Of a stretch of DNA of 64,000 nt, positions 8,701-15,736 are shown in pieces. Position 1 is the stretch's first letter. Every line of letters starts with the position of its first letter. Source of the stretch: Halostagnicola sp. A-GB9-2. GTDB lineage: Archaea > Halobacteriota > Halobacteria > Halobacteriales > Natrialbaceae. Both the position numbers and the translations under genes were made by a program. Below the pieces are notes generated by a model, which searched no databases, had not been told where the DNA came from, and saw nothing but the letters and a program-made list of their open reading frames with translations. The stretch is taken from contig NZ_JASJOC010000003.1 in NCBI RefSeq assembly GCF_030068615.1, positions 372,001 to 436,000 on the forward strand, in the 5' to 3' direction.

Positions 8701-9769
8701 TATTCGCCATTCGACCTTTCCCGGTCGACCCTTGGATATTCAAATGCTCAGGCTGAATCCCGTAAGAGTCTGTATTTTTATGGTCTAATCGGGGTCGGAG
8801 TTCCTCTGGTAGTTCGGAATTGATCAGGGACACAACGGGATGATCCCAATTGCTCTCAGATTTTGCTTCCTCGTAGTGAGTTAGCGCGTATCGAATCTTC
8901 TCATTAAGTGTGGAATGAGGAACTGGCAAATCGATCGGTCTATTGCTGAAATTCAGTGCTTTTCTTCGGTAACGACCGTCACCAAGGAACTCTATTTCAC
9001 TATTGTCCCGTAGTTCTTGGAGTGTTCGTCGAGTAGATGCCTCTCTAGTATCGTTTTCAGGGAATTTATTCGTGAGGCTTTCGTTAGAAAACTCTAAAAA
9101 ATGTTTCAGGTCGAATTTCGTTGTCTCGTTTTCATCACAGTATCGAACAATTTCCCCTCGAATAACATCACGCCAACTACTGGCAGAAGAGGTGAGGTTG
9201 GTTTGAGGGTTATTTGACTCTTTAAGGGCGGAATCATCTTCATCACCGACGATTTCAGCGGCTAATTCATAGCCCTGCTCGGTTAGCTGATAGCGATCGT
9301 CTTCAGCCTCTGTTACGAAGCCGAGCATCTGTAACCACTCACGGTGGCGGCCAGCAACCCCTGTACCCCCTTCAAATTCTTCGTTCCGAGCGAGGACTTC
9401 CCGAAATTCTTCTTCAGAAAGTGGCTGCTCGAGGAGGGCATTGAGAAGCTGTTTGAACCCCTTGACGTTCTCTTGAAGCCCTTCGAAAATGACTCGCGTA
9501 TCACTTGTTTGGAGGAACTCTTCAGCCCGTGTGGTTAGCGAATAGTGTTCAGAAACCCTTTCCAAGAGATCGATCGTCTCGAGAAAACGCAATCGACGCT
9601 CTACACCGGTTTGGTTCTGAGCGTTTGTTGTCTCCAAAATCCACTCTGTTAGCTCCTTTTCAGATGGGTAATTGTCCCCAATGTACTCGAGAGCGACTTC
9701 TAGGTTGCTGAGACGAGTATCAAGGTCCCCAAAATAACGGTCTGTCGTGAGACGTCTTCCGTCTCCCAT
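5798..9769 (-). CDS. mcrB: McrB-type AAA+ GTPase with DUF3578 and EVE-like domains
   Basis: This 1323-residue protein drives McrC. Domains in order: a winged-helix-like region (about 1-170); an MrcB_N/DUF3578 domain (about 280-490, GRMANIPWIGVFD near 356); a likely EVE/PUA-type modified-base reader (about 535-700, starting TVWIEKTQTQNR); and the AAA+ motor with Walker A GPPGTGKT near 883, the McrB signature FHPSFSYEDFLEGL, Walker B VLIIDEINRGN near 978, sensor GTMNTADRSI near 1033 and RRRF arginines; then a 150-residue tail. Bacterial McrB is about 460 residues, so this is a greatly extended form. Two or three stacked N-terminal domains suggest modification sensing; the target is unknown. Confidence 0.88.
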   Translation of the reverse strand: MGDGRRLTTDRYFGDLDTRLSNLEVALEYIGDNYPSEKELTEWILETTNAQNQTGVERRLRFLETIDLLERVSEHYSLTTRAEEFLQTSDTRVIFEGLQENVKGFKQLLNALLEQPLSEEEFREVLARNEEFEGGTGVAGRHREWLQMLGFVTEAEDDRYQLTEQGYELAAEIVGDEDDSALKESNNPQTNLTSSASSWRDVIRGEIVRYCDENETTKFDLKHFLEFSNESLTNKFPENDTREASTRRTLQELRDNSEIEFLGDGRYRRKALNFSNRPIDLPVPHSTLNEKIRYALTHYEEAKSESNWDHPVVSLINSELPEELRPRLDHKNTDSYGIQPEHLNIQGSTGKGRMANIPWIGVFDTRIANNPQDGLYVVYLFDTVEDRLFLTLNQGMTELKENYGLERTKEILSRRAKILRTQIDLKRFEMEAIDLPSRLLTGRSKYYGDSTICYRSYDASQFPGENDLITDLSELVAAYQNIVDTGFYDLMLSAFDDENIVQRDPDSAHAGDDSDEFEANREDREKISSNPTVWIEKTQTQNRPYKQEGEFRLGKALMSPSRDQGGRKRYETMREAEVGDIVIHLLQDQHQFASVSVIDSELHEDFEGPPDDRWTEEQQEQGGYLRWLREYEGIEPQIHVYDDLLEKPEYQERLRQSREDSEKIFYDKRLSLNQGHYFTQCPDKLVEILAEESPYLAELLEERGYEFESSIGLPPADTYDGIEEATEDIQARLEQTDEVDTWPTIDVARSIIRDWTRALDRADLIEGDVSSTDRVKFDQIVQLYEENADRLEEIADSVESGTIENSDLTAGQIVFVASLRGLQEESGVTPNLDHGKFRQLLRGVHNGRGGDELVTPDERPRDAETIERQLQNTGQLVFYGPPGTGKTYTAQRFARWWLNQQPGYTPSSNQLETVTFHPSFSYEDFLEGLTAEAEDGAVEYNIKDGVFKRICTRAERAYHHAQQNEDVDEPPRFVLIIDEINRGNLAQIFGETITLLESDKRLGEEDEVEITLAHSGESFSVPPNLYVIGTMNTADRSIALVDAALRRRFRFVSFPPNYTALIDYYDDFEDLEDVRETARTEPDLHRSLVALSILALRELNDQIVDTPDLGKGKQIGHSYLMGLEDVPDVLDAWKYEILPLLEEYYFGQFDRIREELFRGSGDRLFHWDMEEIADFTADDLRRTLANLEGISLAEPETETEEDTQNTLNLLLDKKVVDPGDQLVFDESKVPAEADQPYDSSERFWRCEITGKTGQSDGVRWLYNDEEYSFSGLAQTILEQVSEHTGPVNGPDYWCHPDFGDKRLADLRTEIQTGELAFEEQTTD

Positions 9770-9790
9770 ATGAAATCAAATATCGGGTGA

Positions 9791-9800
9791 AGTATAAAAC
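9791..9800 (-). promoter_or_regulatory. TATA box of the mcrBC operon
   Basis: On the minus strand the sequence reads GTTTTATACT, centred about 26 nt upstream of the mcrB ATG (9769). That is the spacing seen for leaderless haloarchaeal transcripts. No other start signal lies between it and the gene. Confidence 0.5.
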
Positions 9801-9920
9801 ATGGTTACATTTGGTATTGAAAGCCGTATTGTGATTTATTGGTGTCACAGAACTCCTATACTGTATTTTGGGAGGAACTAGGCGGAGAGTTAACATAGAT
9901 GCGAAATAAGGAATTACATA

Positions 9921-10781
9921 ATGATCGGGTGTCCTGAATGTTCAGACCAGTTCTCAGGATCGGATGGACTTGTAACTCACTTATCTGACCAACATGGCCT
10001 CTCAAGAATTGAGGCCAGAAAAAGGATTGTACAAGGGACAATGGATGGATCTAACCAAATAGACTCTAATAGCTCTAGAACCGGTGAGATCTCCGAAGAG
10101 TCAGACTCTATACCAACCGATATTCCGAAGCGACAATGGATGTTAAACCAGTATCAAAACCTCTACAACAATCTCGGGTATTTACCATACCGAGCAGAGC
10201 TTGACAAATTAGAGCACTACGATGAAGAGGATTATGTTGATGAATTTGGCTCTTTGATGGGTGCTGCCGTACTTGCTGGTGTATCTTCGATTGATCCAGA
10301 GGAGTACAATCATGAGGCAGATGGCTCAAATCAGTACAGTGAATGGGAACTCATCAATGGTATCTGGAGGCTATACGAACTGACCGGAAAACCATCATCC
10401 CGAATGATGGATCAATATGGAGATTTCAGCCTACAGGCGTACCAATATCGGTTCGGAAGCTGGTCTGCTGCCCTAAAAAAAGCTCACATCAACGGTCAGG
10501 ACCCCTCGATACCATCAACACGAGATCCAAAGAATCGACACTATGCGAGCTCGAGATGGCAGCAATTACGGAAAAAAGCTCTCGAAAGAGATGGCTATCA
10601 ATGCCAGCGCTGCGGAATGGATGAGGGGACACATCAAGAGCAGTTCGGTGTTGGATTAAACGTCCATCACATCGACGATGTAGCCGAGTTTGAAGAACCA
10701 GAGGAAGCGGACTCGATCGATAATCTGGAATCGCTTTGTGTATCGTGCCACGGGAAAGAGCATCCCTTTACTTCTGAGTGA
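9921..10781 (+). CDS. Zinc-finger/HNR/HNH endonuclease
   Basis: This 286-residue protein has a C2H2 finger at the N-terminus (C4, C7, H20, H25). Two homing-endonuclease-associated repeats follow (about 75-120, with LGYLPYRAEL and DEFGSLMGAAV; about 125-190, with TGKPSSRMM and RFGSWSAALKKA). It ends in an HNH domain (about 205-283) with DGYQCQRCG, NVHHID and LCVSCHGKEH. HNR repeats bind DNA, so this is likely a site-specific nuclease of homing or defence type. It has a low-GC coding style and sits next to mcrBC at the right end of the island. No intron or intein host is visible. Confidence 0.8.
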   Translation: MIGCPECSDQFSGSDGLVTHLSDQHGLSRIEARKRIVQGTMDGSNQIDSNSSRTGEISEESDSIPTDIPKRQWMLNQYQNLYNNLGYLPYRAELDKLEHYDEEDYVDEFGSLMGAAVLAGVSSIDPEEYNHEADGSNQYSEWELINGIWRLYELTGKPSSRMMDQYGDFSLQAYQYRFGSWSAALKKAHINGQDPSIPSTRDPKNRHYASSRWQQLRKKALERDGYQCQRCGMDEGTHQEQFGVGLNVHHIDDVAEFEEPEEADSIDNLESLCVSCHGKEHPFTSE

Positions 10782-10821
10782 GCTTCTTTCTCTCGAGAGA
10801 TCACTGTCTGGTTGGTACATG

Positions 10822-10844
10822 TAAATCGATGGCCTCGGCACTCA
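10822..10844 (+). repeat. Dispersed direct repeat, copy 3
   Basis: This stretch is identical over 23 bp to 1705-1727 and shares 15-20 bp with copy 1 at 282. It lies 40 nt after the HNH gene. To its right the base composition returns to that of the core genome, so it marks the right border of the island. Confidence 0.8.
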
Positions 10845-11002
10845 TAGGGCTCGTCACAACCGGTTGCCGAGACCGGCTCGGAGCGGAGGCATCGTCATCG
10901 GCCACTCGAGCCTACAGCCTCCGTCGAAAAGTCAGTTCGGATCGCCAGCCAGCGAGGTCGGTCGTCCGTTCGGGTCACAGACGACGACAGGATTCCGGAG
11001 AT
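10845..11002. other. Gene-free stretch at the island border
   Basis: I see no convincing gene between repeat copy 3 and the small frames that start at 11003. Both strands hold only short frames with Arg/Ser-rich translations typical of shadow reading. High GC content suggests core or decayed DNA. Together with the two doubtful small genes that follow and the 212 bp before the glycosyltransferase, it makes about 770 bp with little solid coding sequence. Confidence 0.4.
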
Positions 11003-11212
11003 TCAGTCGGACGATGGCTTCGAATTGCCGGTGACGAACGCGGAGTTACACTCGTCGATCAGGTTCTCGAGTCGGTTCGTCTGCTGTGTCGAAAACGTCT
11101 GTTGAACGCGCTGGGATGGATTCCGTCGATCTCGAGTCGGCTGATAATCAGGTGTGGTTGGCGTTCGGTTCGGCGTTCGCGTCGTCTGGGAGTGTAGATT
11201 TTGTGTGCTCAT
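11003..11212 (-). CDS. Possible small Thr/Arg-rich protein
   Basis: This 69-residue frame begins MSTQNLHSQTTRTPNRTPTT and ends with TNRLENLIDECNSAFVTGNS. It overlaps the stop of the frame upstream as ATGA, the usual sign of translational coupling. No known family is recognised, and the N-terminal half is of low complexity. Its 3' end faces repeat copy 3, so it could be the truncated start of a longer gene cut by the island. Confidence 0.35.
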   Translation of the reverse strand: MSTQNLHSQTTRTPNRTPTTPDYQPTRDRRNPSQRVQQTFSTQQTNRLENLIDECNSAFVTGNSKPSSD

Positions 11213-11343
11213 GTCGGTCGGGTGATGGATGGTGTCCGCGGCTTCAGTCGGTGAAACCCTGCGGGAATCGATACGTTGGCTCGAGAATCGTCTGGGGGCG
11301 GCGTTTTCACCGTGCTACGTGTACGACCGACATCTGTACTCAC
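11209..11343 (-). CDS. Possible 44-residue protein, first gene of a mini-operon
   Basis: A GTG start at 11341-11343 lies about 22 nt after a TATA-like CTTTTATGG (11361-11369 on this strand), which fits a leaderless message. The frame reads MSTDVGRTRSTVKTPPPDDS and ends TGA overlapping the next ATG. Its N-terminus resembles that of the following frame (MST, then T/R-rich). The function is unknown and it may not be a real gene. Confidence 0.3.
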   Translation of the reverse strand: MSTDVGRTRSTVKTPPPDDSRANVSIPAGFHRLKPRTPSITRPT

Positions 11344-11555
11344 CCCTACAGAGTCGACCACCATAAAAGTTCATGATAAACCAATTCTGGCCGCGAAGTG
11401 GCGTGAAAACAATGCACACGGTCGTTTCGAGCGACCGGCCGTTCCGTTTCTTCGATCGCAGTGTCGCCACCTCGAGCGAGCCACTAGTTCAACTCGTCAT
11501 AAGGCACTAGTCAGGTCGTCATAGTTACAACGCGTGCCGCTAAACTGTCGACCGA

Positions 11556-12263
11556 ATGACTGCGAGCGAGTCGACTGTCGGTTCGGATTCCCCAAACGGG
11601 TTGGGAGCTCCGGTCGCCAGTTTCGTTATCCCGGCGCGAAACGAGGCCGACTACCTTCGAGGCACCCTCTCGAGTATCGCCGCGTTGGATACCGCCTACG
11701 AGTACGAGGTGATCGTCGTCGACGGCGGCTCGACCGATGGAACGGTCGACATCGCACGCGACTACGACACAACGGTTGTTTCCGACGGCGGAGCCGGAAT
11801 CGGTGCCGCGCGGACGCTGGGCGCTGAACACGCCGACGGCGAGTGGCTGGCGTTTATCGACGCCGACACGAGAGTCCGGGCGAACTACCTCACGGCGATG
11901 CTCGGAGTCGTCGAGGCGAACGGGCTGGCCGGGGCGAGTTCCGCCTGTCGAATCACGGGTCCCCTACGGGCGAAGCTGATGGAAGCGACGATCAACCACG
12001 TCTTTCCCAGACTCGAGTATCCAATTCTTCCCGGATTCAACTGTTTCGTCCACCGACGGGCCTTCCACGACGTTGGCGGGTTCCCCGACGTAGCCAACGA
12101 GGATACGGCGTTCAGTCGTCGACTCGCTCGCTCCTATCCCACGGGCTACTGCTCGCAGGTGCTCGTCGAGAGTTCCGGCCGAAGGATCGCCGAGTCGGGG
12201 CTCACGGGAACGCTCTGGCATTACGGTCGACTGGATCTCGAGCGTGTTCGCACACGGTCGTGA
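11556..12263 (+). CDS. Family 2 glycosyltransferase
   Basis: This 235-residue protein has the GT-A fold signature: VIPARNEADYLRGTL (about 25-39), VIVVDGGSTDGT (about 52-63) and the metal/nucleotide-sugar DxD motif FIDADTR (about 106-112). Family 2 enzymes transfer a sugar from a nucleotide or dolichol donor to lipid, glycan or protein acceptors. There are no clear membrane helices, so it probably works at the inner face of the membrane. It is the first core gene after the island and stands alone, so no pathway can be assigned. The start ATG follows a TAAAC-rich leader. Confidence 0.85.
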   Translation: MTASESTVGSDSPNGLGAPVASFVIPARNEADYLRGTLSSIAALDTAYEYEVIVVDGGSTDGTVDIARDYDTTVVSDGGAGIGAARTLGAEHADGEWLAFIDADTRVRANYLTAMLGVVEANGLAGASSACRITGPLRAKLMEATINHVFPRLEYPILPGFNCFVHRRAFHDVGGFPDVANEDTAFSRRLARSYPTGYCSQVLVESSGRRIAESGLTGTLWHYGRLDLERVRTRS

Positions 12264-12369
12264 GCGAATCGGTAGCTGTTCTCTTTCGTTTCGAATCACG
12301 TTCTATCGACTGTCCAACTCGAGGAGCGGTCGGGAGAGTGAAATAGTTCACCTGTCTATCAATGGGTAG

Positions 12370-13548
12370 ATGGAGTACGACCGCACCTTTGCCCGCCGGT
12401 TCGTCGTCGGGTTGGTAGTCCTCGCGCTCTTCGCGCTCGTCGCGTACGTCGCCGTTCGGTTCATCGCAGTGCTCGTCTTTGCGGTCTTTCTGTACTACGC
12501 GGTTCGGCCTATCCACAGGTTTCTCGAGCGGTTCGGGCTCCCGCGGCGAGTCAGAGCGGGACTCGCGCTGGTGCTCTTCGGGGTGCCCTTCATCATCCTG
12601 GTCGCGTACACCATCGCGATCATCGCGCTGGAAACGCAGACGCTTCTCGAAGCTTACGACGTTCAGGGACAGATGATCGATCAGATCCTTGATGAAGCCG
12701 GCATCGCCGATTTCGAGGAATTCCAGAATCTTCTCTCCGGAGCGGTCTCACAGGCATCGCTCGGCGTCCTCGGGGTGACCCTCCTCGGAACGATCAATCT
12801 ACTCAGCAGTATGTTCGTTCAGTTGCTGATCCTCGTTGTCCTGACCTACTACATGCTCGTCGACGGACCGCGGTTCGTCTCGTGGCTCCTCGAAACATTC
12901 GACGAGTCCGGGGTGATGGACGAGTACGTTCGGGCCGTAGATCCCGAACTGTCGATGACACTCTTTGGAAATATCGTCAACGTGTTCGTCACGGCTATTG
13001 TCGGCATCGCGACGTTTTACACGTACAATCTGTTCGCGCCCGCCGCCGTTCAGGTTCCGTTTCCGGCACTGATCGGTGCGCTGGCCGGAATCGGCAGTCT
13101 CATTCCGGTCGTCGGCATCAAACTCGTCTACCTCCCGGTAACCGCCTTACTGGCGGTTACCGCGTGGCTCACTGGTGGTCTCTCGCTTTTGGTTCCCGTC
13201 GGCGTGTTGCTCGTCGTCAGCGCCGTTCTCGTCGACTTTATCCCCGATTTCTTCATCAGGGCGCATATCAGCGGCGACCAGACCCACACCGGGATGTTGC
13301 TGGTTTCCTACATCGTCGGACCGGTCGTGTTCGGCTTCTACGGTCTCTTTTTGCTCCCAATCCTGCTTATCCTCGTGATCAACGCCGCACACGTCCTCCT
13401 TCCGTACGTGCTCTCTGGCAATCGACCTCCCAGCCGGCAGTCGCGTCTTCGGGAGTACACGGACGGTGAATCCGATCCAACGACATCTGATCCGACGCCA
13501 TCCGACCGGCCCGACGGGGACCCATCGAAGGTGAGCAAAGAGCCCTAA
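12370..13548 (+). CDS. AI-2E family (PerM-like) transporter
   Basis: This 392-residue protein has about seven or eight membrane helices: two close to the N-terminus (residues 10-50), one at 60-85, a pair near 140-165 and the C-terminal set at 205-340. The family hallmark is a soluble segment after the third helix (about 90-135), then the PALIGALAGIGSLIPVVG loop and the VDFIPDFFIRAHISG region. Members export small molecules or act in Na+/H+ exchange, so the substrate is open. The last 40 residues are acidic and Pro/Ser-rich, probably cytoplasmic and disordered. Confidence 0.85.
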   Translation: MEYDRTFARRFVVGLVVLALFALVAYVAVRFIAVLVFAVFLYYAVRPIHRFLERFGLPRRVRAGLALVLFGVPFIILVAYTIAIIALETQTLLEAYDVQGQMIDQILDEAGIADFEEFQNLLSGAVSQASLGVLGVTLLGTINLLSSMFVQLLILVVLTYYMLVDGPRFVSWLLETFDESGVMDEYVRAVDPELSMTLFGNIVNVFVTAIVGIATFYTYNLFAPAAVQVPFPALIGALAGIGSLIPVVGIKLVYLPVTALLAVTAWLTGGLSLLVPVGVLLVVSAVLVDFIPDFFIRAHISGDQTHTGMLLVSYIVGPVVFGFYGLFLLPILLILVINAAHVLLPYVLSGNRPPSRQSRLREYTDGESDPTTSDPTPSDRPDGDPSKVSKEP

Positions 13549-13654
13549 CGAGGACGACCGAAGCGACTGTCGACCACGAGGTACTCGACACGACGCTTTT
13601 TTGTTCGGTGACTGACGGATCGTTTGATTCCGTCTCGAGAAGCTTACATGGGTT

Positions 13655-14425
13655 TTACATGTACATCCGATTTTCCGGGAAATCTCGGTTTTCGACTGAC
13701 TGTTCGTTCTGTTGAAGGACGTTCAATCGAGCGGCGAGTTCTTCGTAGTAGCGGTGCATCTCTTCGGAGCGTGCCTGTAGTTCCTGCTCGTCGACGTCGA
13801 TTTCGTACAGCCGCGCCAATGCGTCTAAAAGTCTGAGCGCAGCGTCGATGTCGGGTCCCGGTGGATGCGAGGGTGTGGTGAGTACGCCGACCGACGGGTC
13901 AGTTTCCTCGAGACTGCGAACGAGAATCTGGGCGTGGACTCCGTCGAGGACACCGCCCGGAAGCGCCTCGATATCGGCAGTGCTCTCGTTTGTGAAGTGT
14001 GTCCGGCGATATGCTTCGGTGCCGACGTGAAAGACCAGGTGTTCATCCTCACTGTGTGGAAACGGTGTTCCTTGCACTAGCGTTATTTCGCCGATTCCGT
14101 TGGCATTCGTCCACTCGAGGACTGCGTCGACGAACGGGGCCGCGACCGGAACGGGGACGAATAGTTCGCTGAGAAGGATCGTGATCCCCGTGTCGTTGAC
14201 GGAGTACAGTCGGATCGGATGGCGCGGTTCTCCGTCCGAGACCGGGGCGACGACGGGAAGGTTGCGCGTGCTGACCCACCCGATCTGCGTGGTCTCGAGG
14301 TGATCGACGAGGTAATCGATTCCCGTGAGTCCCGCAGCACCGATGTCGGCGATACCACCGAGGAGCACGGTTCCGGCGTCGGCGTCGTCTTTCGTGTGTA
14401 CCTCGAACGATGGAGTTCGTGTCAT
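13655..14425 (-). CDS. PAC2-family proteasome assembly chaperone homologue
   Basis: This 256-residue protein has the PAC2 fold pattern: LLGGIADIGAAGLTGIDYLV near 21-40, strand PIRLYSV, then FPHSEDEHLVFHVG and SVGVLTTPSHPPGPDIDAALRLLDAL. The C-terminal 50 residues form a predicted helix (ELQARSEEMHRYYEELAARL). Archaeal relatives (PbaA type) help assemble the 20S proteasome or dock on it through a C-terminal HbYX tail. Here the chain ends M-Y-M, which fits hydrophobic-Tyr-any. The gene is transcribed alone, convergent with the AI-2E transporter. Confidence 0.85.
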   Translation of the reverse strand: MTRTPSFEVHTKDDADAGTVLLGGIADIGAAGLTGIDYLVDHLETTQIGWVSTRNLPVVAPVSDGEPRHPIRLYSVNDTGITILLSELFVPVPVAAPFVDAVLEWTNANGIGEITLVQGTPFPHSEDEHLVFHVGTEAYRRTHFTNESTADIEALPGGVLDGVHAQILVRSLEETDPSVGVLTTPSHPPGPDIDAALRLLDALARLYEIDVDEQELQARSEEMHRYYEELAARLNVLQQNEQSVENRDFPENRMYM

Positions 14426-14596
14426 GTCGGCAGTACACTGTGTGTGACTATAGCTCTGTTAGGGTACAGACTGCTTCCTACAGAACCGATGCCCATCAAA
14501 TCAACTCGTTCTCGAAACTCGTGTGAGCCGTGATCTACTTGCGACGGCTAGACGCGAGTCGGAACGCTGATAGGGTCACTGTCTAACCGTTCTCGT

Positions 14597-15061
14597 ATGG
14601 TCGATTATCTCGTCGCGACGACGGTCCATCTCATCTTCGCCGCACTCTGGGCCGGAAGCGTCTTTTTCGTCGCGTTCGTCGTCGTTCCGCTGGCTCGAGA
14701 CGGCGCGTTCAACTCCACGTCGCCGCTGGAAACGATTTCCGGCAAGCTGACGACGATCTCCCGCGTGAGCTCGCTCGTGCTTTTAGCGTCGGGTGGCCAC
14801 CTCGCGGGAACTTCCTACACCTCCGAGAGCCTCTTTTCGAGCTTCAACGGCCGGCTAGTACTGCTGATGGTCGCGCTCTGGCTCGTACTGACCGCGCTCG
14901 TCGAAGTCGCAACCAAGCGATTCGAAGCGGGACTCAACGGGAAGAAACTCCGAGAACCCGCTCGAGACGCGCTTCCGCTGTTCCGCGGGGCGGCGGTCGT
15001 CGGCGTGGCGCTTCTGGTCGTCGCCGGAGCGCTTTCCGGCGGCCTCGTCGGTCTCGTATAA
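14597..15061 (+). CDS. CopD-like integral membrane protein
   Basis: This 154-residue protein has four membrane helices at about 5-30, 55-75, 85-108 and 130-152. The N-terminal VHLIFAALWAGSVFFVAFVV, with its conserved His and Trp, is typical of the CopD/DUF2269-type family, whose members are linked to copper handling or haem-containing oxidases. No copper chaperone lies nearby, so the role is not established. Basic residues between helices 3 and 4 suggest a cytoplasmic loop. Confidence 0.65.
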   Translation: MVDYLVATTVHLIFAALWAGSVFFVAFVVVPLARDGAFNSTSPLETISGKLTTISRVSSLVLLASGGHLAGTSYTSESLFSSFNGRLVLLMVALWLVLTALVEVATKRFEAGLNGKKLREPARDALPLFRGAAVVGVALLVVAGALSGGLVGLV

Positions 15062-15145
15062 GCACGAAATTGGTCGGGGAGCTAACTATTGTCTGACGTA
15101 TGTCTGCTTTCCGGACCGAAGACGTATCAAACGGAGATATTTTGA

Positions 15146-15158
15146 CGAAAGATACTTA
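15146..15158 (+). promoter_or_regulatory. BRE/TATA promoter
   Basis: The BRE-like CGAAA (15146-15150) is followed directly by GATACTTA. The centre of the box is 26-28 nt before the ATG at 15182. This is a textbook leaderless haloarchaeal promoter and supports that start. Confidence 0.6.
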
Positions 15159-15181
15159 GTTGATTGCTATAACGTAGGTTC

Positions 15182-15613
15182 ATGATGATCAGGGGGAAAG
15201 ACGTGGCACTGTCCGCACTCGTCGTCGGCTCAGCTGCGGTCGCAGGCTACGTATTTCGGTCGGGTCGGACGAGAACCACCGGCGCGCGCTCGAAGGCCGA
15301 CCTCGGCGCGCGCGTCGTCGAGGACGTCCCCGTCGATGCGACCGTTATCGACGCCTCGAGTCGATCGCTCCACGAAATTCCGGGCGCGAGAAAGGCTATC
15401 CGCCGAGCGATTCGAAACGATGCCCGCGAAGAATGGGAGCACGTCACGTTAGAACGCGATGGCGCCTGGTCGATCGTCGACGCGATCCGGGGGTCGCTTC
15501 CCTACCACGAGGGACGACGCGGCGGATACAACGGCGTCTACGTCCGCTACAAGGGCCGTATCGTCGTGCTCGACGCGATCGGCTGGGCCCGTCTCGAGGA
15601 ACCGATTCAGTAG
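15182..15613 (+). CDS. Membrane-anchored haloarchaeal protein of unknown function
   Basis: This 143-residue protein opens with MMIRGKDVALSALVVGSAAV, a single hydrophobic segment that looks like an N-terminal anchor. A soluble part of about 110 residues follows, including ARVVEDVPVDATVIDASSR, WEHVTLERDGAWSIVDAIRG and YNGVYVRYKGRIVVLDAIGW. I do not recognise the family. A clean BRE/TATA at the leaderless distance argues for the first ATG. The next gene starts 124 nt on and is probably separately transcribed. Confidence 0.65.
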   Translation: MMIRGKDVALSALVVGSAAVAGYVFRSGRTRTTGARSKADLGARVVEDVPVDATVIDASSRSLHEIPGARKAIRRAIRNDAREEWEHVTLERDGAWSIVDAIRGSLPYHEGRRGGYNGVYVRYKGRIVVLDAIGWARLEEPIQ

Positions 15614-15736
15614 CTCGCTGAACCCGATTTACCGACGAAGGTAGTTCTCCCGGCCGATTTCCGTATCCAGAATCTCACGTTCGAGAGCCATCGGCGAATC
15701 ACAACCACTACCTCACCCGCCCGCCCAGCCACTGGT

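Noticed and set aside
1705-10844. tRNA-gene att site as the origin of the direct repeat
   Set aside because: The repeat and flanks do not fold as a tRNA 3' half and lack a T-arm consensus.
10778-11197. A 139-residue plus-strand frame starting in repeat copy 3 (MASALIGLVTTG)
   Set aside because: The translation is Arg/Ser-rich and low in acidic residues, unlike a haloarchaeal protein, and it overlaps the better-supported small frames on the other strand.
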